Assembly: GCA_002591745.1 (NCBI GenBank)
Contig: PDLQ01000010.1
Coordinates: 104,573 to 168,572 of the forward strand
Direction of reading: 5' to 3'
DNA length: 64,000 nt
DNA from: Lewinellaceae bacterium SD302
Lineage (GTDB): Bacteria; Bacteroidota; Bacteroidia; Chitinophagales; Saprospiraceae
Below, piece by piece: positions 27,331 to 36,574 of this stretch (within the stretch, counting starts at the first letter, position 1; the number at the start of each line of letters is the position of its first letter). The position numbers and the translations under genes are program-made. The notes under the pieces are model-generated. The model was not told the DNA's origin and searched no databases. It worked only from the letters and a program-made list of their open reading frames with translations.

Positions 27331-29460
27331 TTATTCGCCCTTAGCGGCGGCGATCACTTCTTTGGCGACTCCCTGTGGAGCTTCAGCGTAGTGGCTGAAG
27401 ACCATGCTGGAATTGGCGCGGCCAGAAGTAACCGTACGGAGGTCAGTTACGTAACCGAACATGCCACTTAGTGGAACGTCGGCTTCGATGCGTACAGCAC
27501 CACCGGTGATGATCTCCTGTCCTTTTGGCAAGCCACGACGACGGTTGAGGTCACCGATAACGTTACCTACGTACTCCTCGGGAGTAACGATGGTCAGGGC
27601 CATGATTGGCTCGAGCAATTTCGGATTACACTTAGGTACGGCCTCTTTGAACCCTTCCTTAGCACAAAGCTCGAATGCAATTGGCTTGGAGTCAACAGAG
27701 TGCATAGAACCGTCGTAAACACGGACTTTCATGCTATCGATGCTGTAGCCGGCGAGGATACCATTGTTCATCATAGCTTTGAAACCGTCTTTAATCGGCT
27801 TCTGGTAGTTCTTGTCGATGGATCCACCAACGATAGCCCATTCAAACTGCAGGGACTCCTTACCATTCTTGAAATCGTCGCTTTCCAGGAATTCTTCGTC
27901 GGCCGGGCCGAGTTCGAATTCCATATCGGCGAAAAGACCGGAACCACCAGACTGCTTTTTCAGACGCTCACGGTGAGTAGTACTGCTAAACAGAGCTTCT
28001 TTGTAGTTAACCTGTGGTTCACCCACGTTGGCCTCTACTTTGAATTCTCGCTTAAGACGGTCAATAATGATCTCGAGGTGAAGCTCACCCATACCGGAAA
28101 TAACGGTCTGGTTGGTGTCTTCGTCGTACTTGACCTGGAAGGTCGGATCCTCTTCGGCCAGTTTGGCGAGGGCCATACCCAGCTTGTCGAGGTCTTTCTG
28201 CGTTTTAGGCTCTACGGCTACACCGATCACGGGATCGGGGAAAACCATAGATTCCAGCACGATCGGCGCATCGAGAGCACAAAGGGTGTCCCCCGTACGT
28301 ATGTCCTTGAAACCTACTGCAGCGGCGATGTCACCAGCTTCTACTTTTGATACTGGCTCCTGCTTGTTGGCGTGCATCTGATAGATGCGGCTAATACGTT
28401 CCTTGTTACTGGATCGAGTATTCAGTACGTAACTACCAGCATCCAACACGCCAGAGTAGACGCGCATGAAGGCCAGGCGGCCAACAAATGGGTCAGTGGC
28501 AATCTTGAAAGCCAAGGCAGCAAAAGGCTCATCTACGGAAGGACCGCGCTCGAGGATTTTCTCCTCATCGTCAGGGTCGGTACCTTTTACCGGTGGGATG
28601 TCCAATGGCGAAGGCAGGTAAGAACAAACTGCATCAAGCACGGCCTGTACACCTTTGTTCTTGAAGGCAGAACCACACATCATCGGAACGAATGCAGCGT
28701 CCATAACGGCGTCACGAACGGCCTTACGTACTTCCTCAACGGTGATGCTTTCCGGATCTTCGAAGAATTTCTCCAACAGACTCTCGTCGTATTCGGCAAC
28801 GGCTTCCAGGAGCAATTCCCGGTACTCGTTCACCTGATCGGCCATATCGGCTGGCATATCGATTACCTCATAGGTCATACCCATGTCGTCCTCGTTCCAC
28901 TGGATAGCTTCCATCGTAATCAGATCGACAACACCGATGAAAGTTTCCTCAGCACCGATTGGTAACTGCAGAGGTACAGACTTAGAGCCAAGCTTCTCTT
29001 GTACGTCTTTTACAACGTTCAGGAAGTCGGCACCGGAACGGTCCATTTTATTAACAAACCCGATACGGGGTACTTTGTAGTTATCAGCCAGTCGCCAGTT
29101 GGTTTCGGACTGTGGCTCTACACCGGATACGGCACAGAACAAGAATACCAAACCATCGAGTACGCGCAGGGAACGGTTTACCTCTACGGTAAAGTCAACG
29201 TGACCCGGGGTGTCAATAATGTTGAAAGTGTACTCTTGGTCTTTCCAGGTCCAGTTGGTGTGGGTAGCAGCAGAGGTAATGGTGATACCACGCTCCTGTT
29301 CCTGCTCCATCCAATCCATGGTAGCGGCACCGTCGTGTACTTCGCCGATCTTGTGGCTGATACCGGTGTAGTAAAGGATACGCTCCGTCGTGGTGGTCTT
29401 ACCGGCATCGATGTGCGCGGCGATACCGATGTTTCTGGTGTATTTAAGATCCGTTGCCAT
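27331..29460 (-). CDS. fusA: Elongation factor G
   Basis: EF-G is the GTPase that drives ribosomal translocation. The GTP-binding motifs are clear: [19 protein letters not shown] near residue 16, DTPGHVDF near 83 and NKMDRSGAD near 137. Domains II-V follow, ending with the [20 protein letters not shown] and [16 protein letters not shown] region. At 709 aa it is of normal length. It is part of the str operon with rpsL and rpsG. Confidence 0.97.
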   Translation of the reverse strand: MATDLKYTRNIGIAAHIDAGKTTTTERILYYTGISHKIGEVHDGAATMDWMEQEQERGITITSAATHTNWTWKDQEYTFNIIDTPGHVDFTVEVNRSLRVLDGLVFLFCAVSGVEPQSETNWRLADNYKVPRIGFVNKMDRSGADFLNVVKDVQEKLGSKSVPLQLPIGAEETFIGVVDLITMEAIQWNEDDMGMTYEVIDMPADMADQVNEYRELLLEAVAEYDESLLEKFFEDPESITVEEVRKAVRDAVMDAAFVPMMCGSAFKNKGVQAVLDAVCSYLPSPLDIPPVKGTDPDDEEKILERGPSVDEPFAALAFKIATDPFVGRLAFMRVYSGVLDAGSYVLNTRSSNKERISRIYQMHANKQEPVSKVEAGDIAAAVGFKDIRTGDTLCALDAPIVLESMVFPDPVIGVAVEPKTQKDLDKLGMALAKLAEEDPTFQVKYDEDTNQTVISGMGELHLEIIIDRLKREFKVEANVGEPQVNYKEALFSSTTHRERLKKQSGGSGLFADMEFELGPADEEFLESDDFKNGKESLQFEWAIVGGSIDKNYQKPIKDGFKAMMNNGILAGYSIDSMKVRVYDGSMHSVDSKPIAFELCAKEGFKEAVPKCNPKLLEPIMALTIVTPEEYVGNVIGDLNRRRGLPKGQEIITGGAVRIEADVPLSGMFGYVTDLRTVTSGRANSSMVFSHYAEAPQGVAKEVIAAAKGE

Positions 29461-29507
29461 GGCAGGTGGATTTTGAGGGGGGGATTAATTAGTCTTATGG
29501 TCTAATG

Positions 29508-29550
29508 GTCTTACAGTCTGACGGTACGTAAGACCGTTAGACTGTAAGAC
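29508..29550. other. Near-perfect 18-bp hairpin in the rpsG-fusA spacer
   Basis: GTCTTACAGTCTGACGGT pairs with ACCGTTAGACTGTAAGAC (17 of 18) around a 7-base loop, 10 bases after the rpsG stop. No T-run follows. Confidence 0.75.
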
Positions 29551-29559
29551 TATAGAGAT

Positions 29560-30036
29560 TTATCGTCCGTAGTGAGCGAAGGCCCGGTTGGATTCAGCCA
29601 TCTTGTGGGTGTCCTCCTTCCGTTTTACGGCCAGTCCCTCGTTACGGGAAGCAGCCAGCAGCTCGGCGCTCAATTTTTCGGCCATACCTTTGCCGGAGCG
29701 TTGGCGGGCAAATTTGATCAGCCACTTCATTCCGATGGACATCTTGCGCTTGGCACGGATTTCTGTAGGAATCTGGAAAGTAGCACCACCGATCCGGCGG
29801 CTGCGTACCTCTACCTGTGGCATGGCGTTATTAACGGCCTTTTTCCAAACGTCGTACTCGCTTTGCTCTTCAGCTTCGATACGGCCTTTGATCAGGTCCA
29901 TAGCGTTGTAAAAAAGTTCGAAGGCCGTAGACTTCTTGCCTTTGTACATCAGGTTGTTGACGAATTGAGTTACCAGCGGGTCACCGTAGCGGGGGTCCGG
30001 GGCGAGGATTCGTACTTTTGGTTTTCTTTTACGCAT
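29560..30036 (-). CDS. rpsG: 30S ribosomal protein S7
   Basis: S7 organises the 3' major domain of 16S rRNA and contacts tRNA at the E site. The 158-residue protein has PDPRYGDPLVTQFVNNLMYK, the VRSRRIGGATFQIPTEIRAK signature, and the C-terminal DTHKMAESNRAFAHYGR. Length is normal. Confidence 0.97.
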   Translation of the reverse strand: MRKRKPKVRILAPDPRYGDPLVTQFVNNLMYKGKKSTAFELFYNAMDLIKGRIEAEEQSEYDVWKKAVNNAMPQVEVRSRRIGGATFQIPTEIRAKRKMSIGMKWLIKFARQRSGKGMAEKLSAELLAASRNEGLAVKRKEDTHKMAESNRAFAHYGR

Positions 30037-30122
30037 AACTTAATGCTTCAGATGGCCCTTATTTAAAGGACCCAATGGGCCAGCTATTTCGAACCGGCTC
30101 ATCTTACTTAAGAGAATGGTTG

Positions 30123-30497
30123 TTATTTCTTGGGGCGCTTAGCACCGTACTTAGAGCGGGACTGGCGACGATCGGCTACACCGGCCGTATCCAAGGCACC
30201 ACGAACGATGGTGTAACGTACACCGGGAAGATCCTTAACACGACCACCGCGAATGAGTACGATGGAGTGTTCCTGCAGGTTGTGGCCTTCACCCGGGATG
30301 TAAGCGATCACCTCGATACCGTTGGTCAAACGAACCTTGGCTACCTTACGCAGGGCCGAGTTCGGTTTCTTCGGGGTGGTCGTGTAAACACGGGTACAAA
30401 CGCCACGCTTTTGCGGGCAGGATTCCAGAGCACGAGACTTGGAAGCCTCCTTGATCTGCTTGCGTCCTTTGCGGACAAGTTGATTAATAGTAGGCAT
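30123..30497 (-). CDS. rpsL: 30S ribosomal protein S12
   Basis: S12 is at the decoding centre; changes in it commonly confer streptomycin resistance in bacteria. The 124-residue protein begins [20 protein letters not shown] and carries [39 protein letters not shown] and [13 protein letters not shown]. Both usual resistance positions have the ancestral lysine ([11 protein letters not shown] and GRVKDLPG). First gene of the supercluster. Confidence 0.97.
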   Translation of the reverse strand: MPTINQLVRKGRKQIKEASKSRALESCPQKRGVCTRVYTTTPKKPNSALRKVAKVRLTNGIEVIAYIPGEGHNLQEHSIVLIRGGRVKDLPGVRYTIVRGALDTAGVADRRQSRSKYGAKRPKK

Positions 30498-30575
30498 ACG
30501 CTTATTGTATGTTTGACTTGCGTTGATTCAACGCTTTTTCTTTCACCAGAGGCCTACCTCCTGAAAAAGCGAGTG

Positions 30576-30607
30576 CAAAGGTAGTAAATCTTTTTTAGCT
30601 AAACAAG
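30576..30607 (-). promoter_or_regulatory. Bacteroidota-type promoter of rpsL and the supercluster
   Basis: Minus strand: a TTG-containing -33 region (30604-30607), 20 bases, then TACCTTTG (30576-30583). It is 79 bases upstream of rpsL and is the best promoter candidate for the whole cluster. Confidence 0.65.
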
Positions 30608-30740
30608 GGGCAATCAAGTGATTTAAAAGCTTTTTTAAGCTCTTTCAAAATCAGTAAATTATAAAGGTGTACTGGGATGACATTTGCGCCTTCATGGATT
30701 AAGACTGAATGCGTTTGCCAAGGTCACTTCTTGTTTTTGG

Positions 30741-30759
30741 GGCTGGCAAAGTAGCAAGG
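30741..30759 (+). repeat. Dispersed motif copy 8
   Basis: Reads GGCTGGCAAAGTAGCAAGG, core 30747-30756, intergenic, continuing as TTTAGCG. Copy 14 has the same AAGGTTTAG right flank. Confidence 0.9.
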
Positions 30760-30889
30760 TTTAGCGTTGCCGTTTGGCATAAAAAGCACTGCGGTTTTAG
30801 CTGGCGCTGATCGTGCTTAGTCCTCGGAGTTACCTTCGGTAGGTCATCATTGGTTATTCAATTTCCTGTACTCTACCAACATTGCTACT

Positions 30890-30908
30890 TTGATAGCCAA
30901 AAAACAAT
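30890..30908 (-). repeat. Dispersed motif copy 9
   Basis: Minus-strand reading GGCTATCAAAGTAGCAATG, core 30893-30902. Inverted relative to copy 8. Confidence 0.9.
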
Positions 30909-30942
30909 TAATCACTTGAGACTCTTCAGCGTTGAAGCCACC

Positions 30943-31866
30943 CTACTCCAACACCTCTACCTCTGTCAAATTACTGACCATAAAGTAGCCATAGCCATTA
31001 TCCACGTTATCGTGTACGTTAACCGGCTCACTGAAAGGGTCGAACCGGGCATCTTCAAAGGCAGTTCGGGAAACGACGTAGCGGTAACCGTCTTCCGTCA
31101 GCGTTAAGACGCGGAGAAAAAGCGGTTCATCACGGTCATCGTTCGAATTATAGACCAATAGACGCAGGCGGTAAGTATTCCCATTGAAAGTACCGTCGCG
31201 TAGTAGGTTGCCCAGGTCATATGAATCTTCGACGATCGGGTCAATGGACTCTGTATATATGGAGCGAAAGATGTTTACGCTGTCACAGATGGTGTCCGTA
31301 CAATTGTCCGTACGGGTCAGATAGAATCCGACATCGAAAGCATAAATATTCTCTTCATCTACGGGATCCGTTACGTCTACGATGAGCTCATCCACCCGAT
31401 CGCCGTCAATACTCAGGCCTCCATCGACGGTGTAGCTAATGAACTCGATATTGGCCGGGGCTGGCATCACCTGGGCAGAAGTGGCCGTGCCGAAATCCCC
31501 CACAATACCATCCAGCTGAAAGACATCTCCAGGAAGCGCTTCAATTTTATTGGTTGCGATCAGTTCGAAGCCGGAAGCACGATCGCTGCCCGTCGTGTAT
31601 GTCCCGGAGGCAACCTCTGCTCCGTTTTGGAAAAGCGTCAAGCTCCCATCCGGCCCCGTTCGTGGTTCTTCCCCGGTGATCTCCCGGCTTTGCCCGAGGT
31701 AAGGATTCATCAGTGAATCTCCGGCCACCAGATGCAAGCTCATGGCTGTAAGTGGCTCGTGCTCGGGCAATTCGATCTCGGAAATCTGGCTAAATGGGTC
31801 GTCACCACAGCTGCTGACTACGCTCAGCACAATAGCCATGATATATAAATGGTTAGAATTTCTCAT
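30943..31866 (-). CDS. DUF4249-type outer-membrane lipoprotein
   Basis: A 307-residue protein with a lipoprotein signal (MAIVLSVVSSCGDD, lipid-modified Cys near residue 20). The beta-rich body, with SLTLFQNGAEVASGTYT, ELIATNKIEALPGDVFQLDG and the late VFRSIYTES/LRLLVYNSNDD-like strands, fits DUF4249 lipoproteins that accompany a particular class of TonB-dependent receptors. The receptor lies 2 bases upstream in the same operon, so the pair probably forms an outer-membrane uptake complex. The substrate is unknown. Confidence 0.75.
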   Translation of the reverse strand: MRNSNHLYIMAIVLSVVSSCGDDPFSQISEIELPEHEPLTAMSLHLVAGDSLMNPYLGQSREITGEEPRTGPDGSLTLFQNGAEVASGTYTTGSDRASGFELIATNKIEALPGDVFQLDGIVGDFGTATSAQVMPAPANIEFISYTVDGGLSIDGDRVDELIVDVTDPVDEENIYAFDVGFYLTRTDNCTDTICDSVNIFRSIYTESIDPIVEDSYDLGNLLRDGTFNGNTYRLRLLVYNSNDDRDEPLFLRVLTLTEDGYRYVVSRTAFEDARFDPFSEPVNVHDNVDNGYGYFMVSNLTEVEVLE

Positions 31867-31868
31867 GA

Positions 31869-34232
31869 CTAGAATTTGAACTGGTAGGAGATAGACGGGA
31901 TGAAGGGCAGAATGCTGATCTCGCGCACCTGGCGTTCGAATTCCCCGGTTTCCTGATTGACGTCTTCCCGCACTTCGATGTAATAAGGGTTGCGGTGCCA
32001 GTAAGCGTTATAAGCTCCGATCACCCAAGTACGGGTGCCCCAACGTTTTTGCTTGCGAAAAGAGATGGAAAGATCCATCCGGTGATAATCACTCATCCGG
32101 AAGCTGTTCTTTTCAACCCCCGTTTCCACGCTGTTATAAAAGCCAAAGCGATTTCCGGTGCTTCCCGGCCGGGCTCCGGCTACATTATAGGCGTAGGTGG
32201 GAAGTGAGACGGCGTTACCCGTCCCATACACAAAGGCTCCACTGAGCCAGACCCGGTCGCTGAGATCATAATTGGCCACGATGCTAAGGTCGTGACGCCG
32301 ATCATAGCGGAAGGGAAAACGCCCGCCGCTGTTCAATTCATCGAACTGCCGCCAGTTCCAACTCAACGTATAGCCGATCCAGCCGGTCAGCCGGCCGCGC
32401 TTTTTCTGGGCGAAGAGCTCCAGCCCGTAGGCTTCCCCGTCACCCTGGGTCACCTTATCTTCCCATTCCTCATCAAAACCCTGAAAGAAGGAAGCACCTT
32501 CCCGGTAGGAAACTACGTTTTTCATTTGTTTATAGTAGACCTCGGCGCTGAGCTCGTATTTGTCATTCAGTGTCTTGGCCGCGCCCACCGCCGCTTGCCA
32601 ACTTTCCTGGGGAGCAATCCGTCCGGTACTCGGCACCCACAGATCGGTCGGCAAGCTCAGGCTTTCGCTGGTCAGTAGGTTGATGTACTGTTGCATGGTG
32701 CTGAAACTGGCCTTGAGGCTCAGGTCATTTTGCAGCAAATAACGAAGACCTAATCTGGGTTGCAGACTGGTATAGAACTGATTGTCTACGCTAAATGCCG
32801 AAAAGTGCAAGCCGGCGTTGACCCGTAGTGCTCCGAAGTTGATGTCATCTTCCACGTAAACGTACATTTCGTTACTGTAATCGCTGGGTGATCCGATCAG
32901 CGTATCCAATTCAGCCTCGGTATCGTCAACGTCCAGGTTCAGGGAGACCGCACCGGGGCGATAGGTATGATTGGTCAATCCGCCACCGAAACGGATGTAA
33001 TGCTTGGGGTTGGGGATGTAATCAAAATCGAGTTTGCCCCCCAAGTCATAAATACCGCTTCGGTATAGCGCTTTAAACTGTAGATCCTGCTCTTCGGCCA
33101 ACGCTTCGATATCGATATTATAACGACTGTAAGTGGCGGTGGTGTTGAGGAACAACTTCGGATTGATCCTCCAGTTCCAACGCGCCGCGCTAATGGTATT
33201 GCCCCAGTCTACTCCACCCCCGCTCCTGGAATCATCTTCCTTGAAAATATTACTAAAGACATCCGCCCCGCCGTAAAAACTCAGGAATAGCCGGTGATCT
33301 TCGTTGATCTTATGCTGAATTTTGGCATTCACGTCGTAGAAGTACAACTTCAGTTTCAAATCAATGCCCTCGCTGCGAGCGGCACTTTTGACCAGTGGCC
33401 CGAAAATCAAATCTGCGTAAGTACGGCGACCCGAGATCAACACACTAGTCTTGTCTTTTTGAAGCGGCCCGCTCAAAGTGAGTTTCGAAGAAATGAGGCC
33501 AATTGAGCCCTCGCCACGCCATTCCCGCAGATTTCCCTCCTTCATATTGATCTCCAGCACGCTACTAAGCCGACCTCCGTAACGAGCCGGAAAGCCTCCC
33601 TTGGTTAGGGTAACGTTGCGTAAGGCATCAGCATTAAAAACAGAAAAAATACCCAGTAAGTGAGAAACGTTGTAGACCGGGACCCCATCCAGCAGTACCA
33701 GATTCTGGTCCGGGCTGCCACCACGAACGTACAGACCGCTGGTGCCCTCTCCCCCACTCTGCACACCGGGCAGGAGTTGCAGCGCTTTCAAAACGTCCAC
33801 TTCCCCCAGCAAAGCCGGAATTCGCTTAATCTGCTCCACCGGCACTTCATTGCGGCTCATCTGGCTGGATTGCTCGATCCGCTCACCCCGATCCGCCGTG
33901 ACCTCTACGGCTTCCAGCACTACCGACGACGGCAGAGCAACGTTACGCTCGATTGCCTCTCCCTTTAAAAACAACGGAATTTCCACCGTCCGGGAACCGA
34001 TGTAACTTATTCGCAGACGGGCGCTATCGCCGGGTAAGGTCAAGCTGTAAAAACCATAAGTATTAGCCACTACGCCTGATCCTGAAATCACATCCAGAAC
34101 GGTTGCGGCCAATAACGGCTCTCCCGTATCCTCATCGGTCAGGTAACCGCTGATCGTTGTTTGGGCCTGTAATGAGGTTCCCAATACTAATAGAAGAATA
34201 AACAGCCAGGTAAATATTCTCATGAGGCGCAA
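31869..34232 (-). CDS. TonB-dependent receptor with carboxypeptidase-like N-terminal domain
   Basis: A 787-residue outer-membrane transporter energised by TonB. Signal peptide residues 1-23 (ending LGTSLQAQ). CarboxypepD-regulatory-like domain about 25-110 (ISGYLTDEDTGEPLLAATVL). Plug domain about 125-225 with LQLLPGVQSGGEGTSGLYVRGG, VLLDGVPVYNVSHLLG and FPARYGGRLSSVLEI. The remainder is a beta-barrel ending in ISYQFKF, with the terminal aromatic residue expected for BAM insertion. It is co-transcribed with the DUF4249 lipoprotein and is not a SusC/SusD-type pair. Confidence 0.9.
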   Translation of the reverse strand: MRLMRIFTWLFILLLVLGTSLQAQTTISGYLTDEDTGEPLLAATVLDVISGSGVVANTYGFYSLTLPGDSARLRISYIGSRTVEIPLFLKGEAIERNVALPSSVVLEAVEVTADRGERIEQSSQMSRNEVPVEQIKRIPALLGEVDVLKALQLLPGVQSGGEGTSGLYVRGGSPDQNLVLLDGVPVYNVSHLLGIFSVFNADALRNVTLTKGGFPARYGGRLSSVLEINMKEGNLREWRGEGSIGLISSKLTLSGPLQKDKTSVLISGRRTYADLIFGPLVKSAARSEGIDLKLKLYFYDVNAKIQHKINEDHRLFLSFYGGADVFSNIFKEDDSRSGGGVDWGNTISAARWNWRINPKLFLNTTATYSRYNIDIEALAEEQDLQFKALYRSGIYDLGGKLDFDYIPNPKHYIRFGGGLTNHTYRPGAVSLNLDVDDTEAELDTLIGSPSDYSNEMYVYVEDDINFGALRVNAGLHFSAFSVDNQFYTSLQPRLGLRYLLQNDLSLKASFSTMQQYINLLTSESLSLPTDLWVPSTGRIAPQESWQAAVGAAKTLNDKYELSAEVYYKQMKNVVSYREGASFFQGFDEEWEDKVTQGDGEAYGLELFAQKKRGRLTGWIGYTLSWNWRQFDELNSGGRFPFRYDRRHDLSIVANYDLSDRVWLSGAFVYGTGNAVSLPTYAYNVAGARPGSTGNRFGFYNSVETGVEKNSFRMSDYHRMDLSISFRKQKRWGTRTWVIGAYNAYWHRNPYYIEVREDVNQETGEFERQVREISILPFIPSISYQFKF

Positions 34233-34331
34233 TTGTCAGGGAGCATAATTGGTAAGCTAAATCTATCATTTCCCCAACGTCCCGAATGCATTCAACTGGC
34301 AGTTTAGCGAAACTTTAAGAGTCCCCATTTA

Positions 34332-34367
34332 AAAGGCGGCCCCGCACGATTATTCGTACGGGGCCGC
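34332..34367 (-). terminator. Terminator downstream of the small T9SS protein
   Basis: A 14-bp GC-rich stem (34336-34349 with 34354-34367, one wobble) is followed on the minus strand by CTTTTAAA. A second large dyad precedes it at 34375-34434. Confidence 0.7.
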
Positions 34368-34374
34368 TCTTGGC

Positions 34375-34434
34375 TAGCGACCTCCTGGTCGCTCGGTGTC
34401 AGTTTATGGTAGAGCGACCGGGAGGAGGTCGCTA
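34375..34434. other. Long inverted repeat after the small T9SS protein
   Basis: TAGCGACCTCCT-GGTCGCTC pairs with GAGCGACCGGGAGGAGGTCGCTA across about 20 bases. Wording (GACCTCC, GGTCG) resembles the larger inverted repeat at 42936-43032. Confidence 0.6.
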
Positions 34435-34604
34435 ACCAATTACTGCAGGATCATTTTCCGCGTAGCCGTGAAGCCCTCGGCGATGATCGTGCAGGTCAGT
34501 ACGCCCAAAGCATTTCCGAGTTCCTGACGGGTGATCGTCTGTACGTTGCGTCCGGCGGCAGCATCGATCTCGTAGCTGCGCAGCAGCTGACCGTTCTGGT
34601 TTTG

Positions 34605-34623
34605 GACTAACAAAGTAGCAGTG
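34605..34623 (+). repeat. Dispersed motif copy 10
   Basis: Reads GACTAACAAAGTAGCAGTG, core 34611-34620. It lies inside the small T9SS protein gene, whose minus-strand frame reads it as ATLLVQ, within the sorting domain. Confidence 0.9.
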
Positions 34624-34933
34624 CCGGCAACCTCCAGATTGAAGGCGATCTGCGTCTGGGTACCGAAGGGGTTGGGGCTGTTCTGGAACAACTCGCTTCC
34701 GGCCGTAGCGGCACTCACGAAGCTCAAACCAAGATCAGCAACCGCAGGGTCGGCGGACTCGTCGTCGTAATATAAATCACCATCTACGCCGGAGATCCAG
34801 GCTTGGTCGCCAACATTAGTGACCTCAAACCAGTCTTCGGTAAGATCACTGCCCGTTTGGCCGGGAAAAATTTCGGTAACTTGTAAATCAAACTGCGCGT
34901 TCAGGGTAGATTGCAGCATCAGGAAAAGCAGAC

Positions 34934-34952
34934 TACTAACAAAGTAGCAGAG
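34934..34952 (+). repeat. Dispersed motif copy 11
   Basis: Reads TACTAACAAAGTAGCAGAG, core 34940-34949. Flanked by the 6-base inverted pair CAGACT/AGTCTG. It coincides with the apparent frameshift in the signal-peptide region. Confidence 0.88.
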
Positions 34953-34980
34953 TCTGCGGAGTAAGTAAAGGTCGCTTCAT

Positions 34981-35314
34981 GTTGATTATGATATACTCCC
35001 CTCGGGCACACCAGGTGATTTTTGACGGCCGCTTTTTCCGCCTGACTTCCCCGCCGAGTCTTGCCGTAGCTATGGCTATGCCTTCATCTCGCCAGTTTGT
35101 CAGCCGAAAAAATCAGCTCGTCAAATTTTCACCTCTTGTGCCCGAAGGGAGTATAAATCAGGTCGTAAAAAGTCAAAAAACTAACGAGCGTAAAGATACC
35201 AGTGGGTTATTTCCTGAATGTTAATCCAACTTAAAGTCCATTAGAAATAGAGAAGCAATGAAAAGTAACTTTTAGTCCCAGCTCATAGTGATTTGAGTGC
35301 ACTGGCAAATTGTA
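34981..35314. other. Intergenic spacer, no feature recognised
   Basis: This 334-base spacer between the small T9SS protein and the glycan island holds no supported gene, motif copy or strong hairpin. Confidence 0.5.
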
Positions 35315-36574
35315 CTATCCTCGGTTGCTGAGTGAACTCATGATCGTATTGAACTGTATCGCGTAGCTTTCCCAGGAAAAGCGAGCGGCCCAGGCTGAAT
35401 AAGCTTTTCGCCGGTTTACGGTGGGCAATCCTTGTAGGGCGACACGCCACATTATCTCACTCAACTCTCTGGTATCATAAGTGGAATAATACCGAGCCAA
35501 TTCCCCGCCCACCTCCGGCAAACTGGAATTGTCCGGACAAATAACGGCACCACCACAAGCCATGGCCTCAGCAATGGGAAAACCGAAACCTTCGTAAACA
35601 GATGGATAGATCAGCGATAGCGCATGATAATAGGCTTGGGGCAAGAATTCTTTTTTGATGTAACCGGTCAGAATGATGTCTTCGCGAAAAGGATGAGCGG
35701 ACAGGGCCTCGTCAAAAGCCTTGGATTTCCAACCGATCTGGCCGACCAGAACCAGTAGGGTTTTCGCTACCCCACCCTCTCTAAATTGCTGGTAGGCTTC
35801 TAGTAATTGCAGGAGATTTTTGCGGGGTTCGATGGTACCGACATAGAGAAAGTAAGGGTGCTGAATACCGTGGGCTTCCAGAAAGTCTTGTCGGTCGTCG
35901 GGACGGAAGAAATCGCTAACGCCTAAATGAATCATTGCTACTTTGTCAGTCAAAGAAGAGATTGGAAGTTGCTCCTGCTCTTTACCGGCTTTGCTACTTT
36001 GACAGCCAAAATCCGTCCGATGCTCGGGTTGCTCCGCGGAATTACTTAAAGTAGAGAATGATGACCGCTCTTGGGTGGATCCGGAGGAAGTTGGAGATTG
36101 CAGAAATGGATAAACTTTGAGCAGGTCATCTCTGGTATTGTGGGAGTTGGCAATAACCAAATCAGTACGGCGGAGGATACGGGGTAAGAAAATCTTCTGG
36201 AGGAGCTGACTATGGTAATTGTGGAATTGAGGAAACAAAATGGGCGTCAGGTCATGGATCATAGTGATCCTTTTGATGCTACGGGGCAGATTGAAGGGAC
36301 CAAAATGTGCCGGTTCATAAACGGCATCCACCCCGAGTTGACGAAGCTTGAGGGGAACCAGAAAAAACAAGCGCAGGGAGGCAAAACCAATGGGCAACCG
36401 GGTATTGGGAATGGCAACTTGCTCAATGTCCAGTTCAGGGTCAACTCTTTCGCGGATGAGGATATACTCGTGGGGGCCGGGGTTGGCGATGAGGGCCTTG
36501 ACCAATTCGCGAACGTAGACGTGGACACCCGCCCGCTGGTTGTCGAGCGGATCGGCAATAATGGCGATCTTCAT
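35315..36574 (-). CDS. Glycosyltransferase family 4 with motif-bearing linker insertion
   Basis: A 419-residue GT-B glycosyltransferase. The N-terminal half (MKIAIIADPLDNQRAGVHVY) binds the acceptor. The C-terminal half shows the GT4 signature FLYVGTIEPRKNLLQLLEAY and the nucleotide-sugar Glu pair in YEGFGFPIAEAMACG. Between FPLs of the two domains, residues about 159-210 are a Ser/Gln-rich stretch absent from typical relatives, and dispersed motif copies 12 and 13 sit in it. It overlaps the upstream sulfotransferase-glycosyltransferase gene by 4 bases (ATGA) and is thus its downstream partner. Confidence 0.88.
   Translation of the reverse strand: MKIAIIADPLDNQRAGVHVYVRELVKALIANPGPHEYILIRERVDPELDIEQVAIPNTRLPIGFASLRLFFLVPLKLRQLGVDAVYEPAHFGPFNLPRSIKRITMIHDLTPILFPQFHNYHSQLLQKIFLPRILRRTDLVIANSHNTRDDLLKVYPFLQSPTSSGSTQERSSFSTLSNSAEQPEHRTDFGCQSSKAGKEQEQLPISSLTDKVAMIHLGVSDFFRPDDRQDFLEAHGIQHPYFLYVGTIEPRKNLLQLLEAYQQFREGGVAKTLLVLVGQIGWKSKAFDEALSAHPFREDIILTGYIKKEFLPQAYYHALSLIYPSVYEGFGFPIAEAMACGGAVICPDNSSLPEVGGELARYYSTYDTRELSEIMWRVALQGLPTVNRRKAYSAWAARFSWESYAIQFNTIMSSLSNRG
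35933..35951 (-). repeat. Dispersed motif copy 12
   Basis: Minus-strand reading GACTGACAAAGTAGCAATG, core 35936-35945. In frame it encodes LTDKVAM at residues 208-214 of the GT4 protein. Confidence 0.9.
35989..36007 (-). repeat. Dispersed motif copy 13
   Basis: Minus-strand reading GGCTGTCAAAGTAGCAAAG, core 35992-36001, in a different frame from copy 12, encoding CQSSKAG. Direct repeat of copy 12 at a spacing of 56 bases. Confidence 0.9.

Larger units (their letters stand above)
30498..30942. other. Leader of the ribosomal supercluster with inverted motif pair
   Basis: No gene. Contains the probable rpsL promoter (30576-30607), an A/T-rich stretch, and motif copies 8 and 9 as an inverted pair bracketing 131 bases. 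Confidence 0.6.
34440..34980 (-). pseudogene. Small T9SS-sorted protein, signal-peptide frame broken
   Basis: The continuous frame from 34919 encodes 159 residues: a short N-terminal domain (FDLQVTEIFPGQTGSDLTED) then a type-A sorting domain (SELFQNSPNPFGTQTQIAFN...). No signal peptide follows that ATG, but upstream in the same frame FVSSLLFLMLQSTLNAQ is a perfect hydrophobic core with AQ site and no start codon. An ATG at 34980 (MKRPLLTPQTLLLC) is in another frame and stops at the TAG inside motif copy 11. Joining the frames gives a normal signal peptide, so a frameshift exactly at the motif is suspected. A sequencing error, or use of a shorter functional start, is possible. Confidence 0.55.

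Noticed and set aside
26840..29460. Missing tuf as a deletion
   Set aside because: Absence of tuf between fusA and rpsJ is normal in Bacteroidota.
30741..30908. MITE interpretation of the inverted motif pairs
   Set aside because: The DNA between the paired copies is unrelated from pair to pair and pair spacing varies from 16 to about 1000 bases, so a single non-autonomous element family is not supported.
30976..30994. Possible motif copy GACCATAAAGTAGCCATAG
   Set aside because: Two mismatches in the core (TAAAGTAGCC) and a poor GRCT spacing; could be chance.
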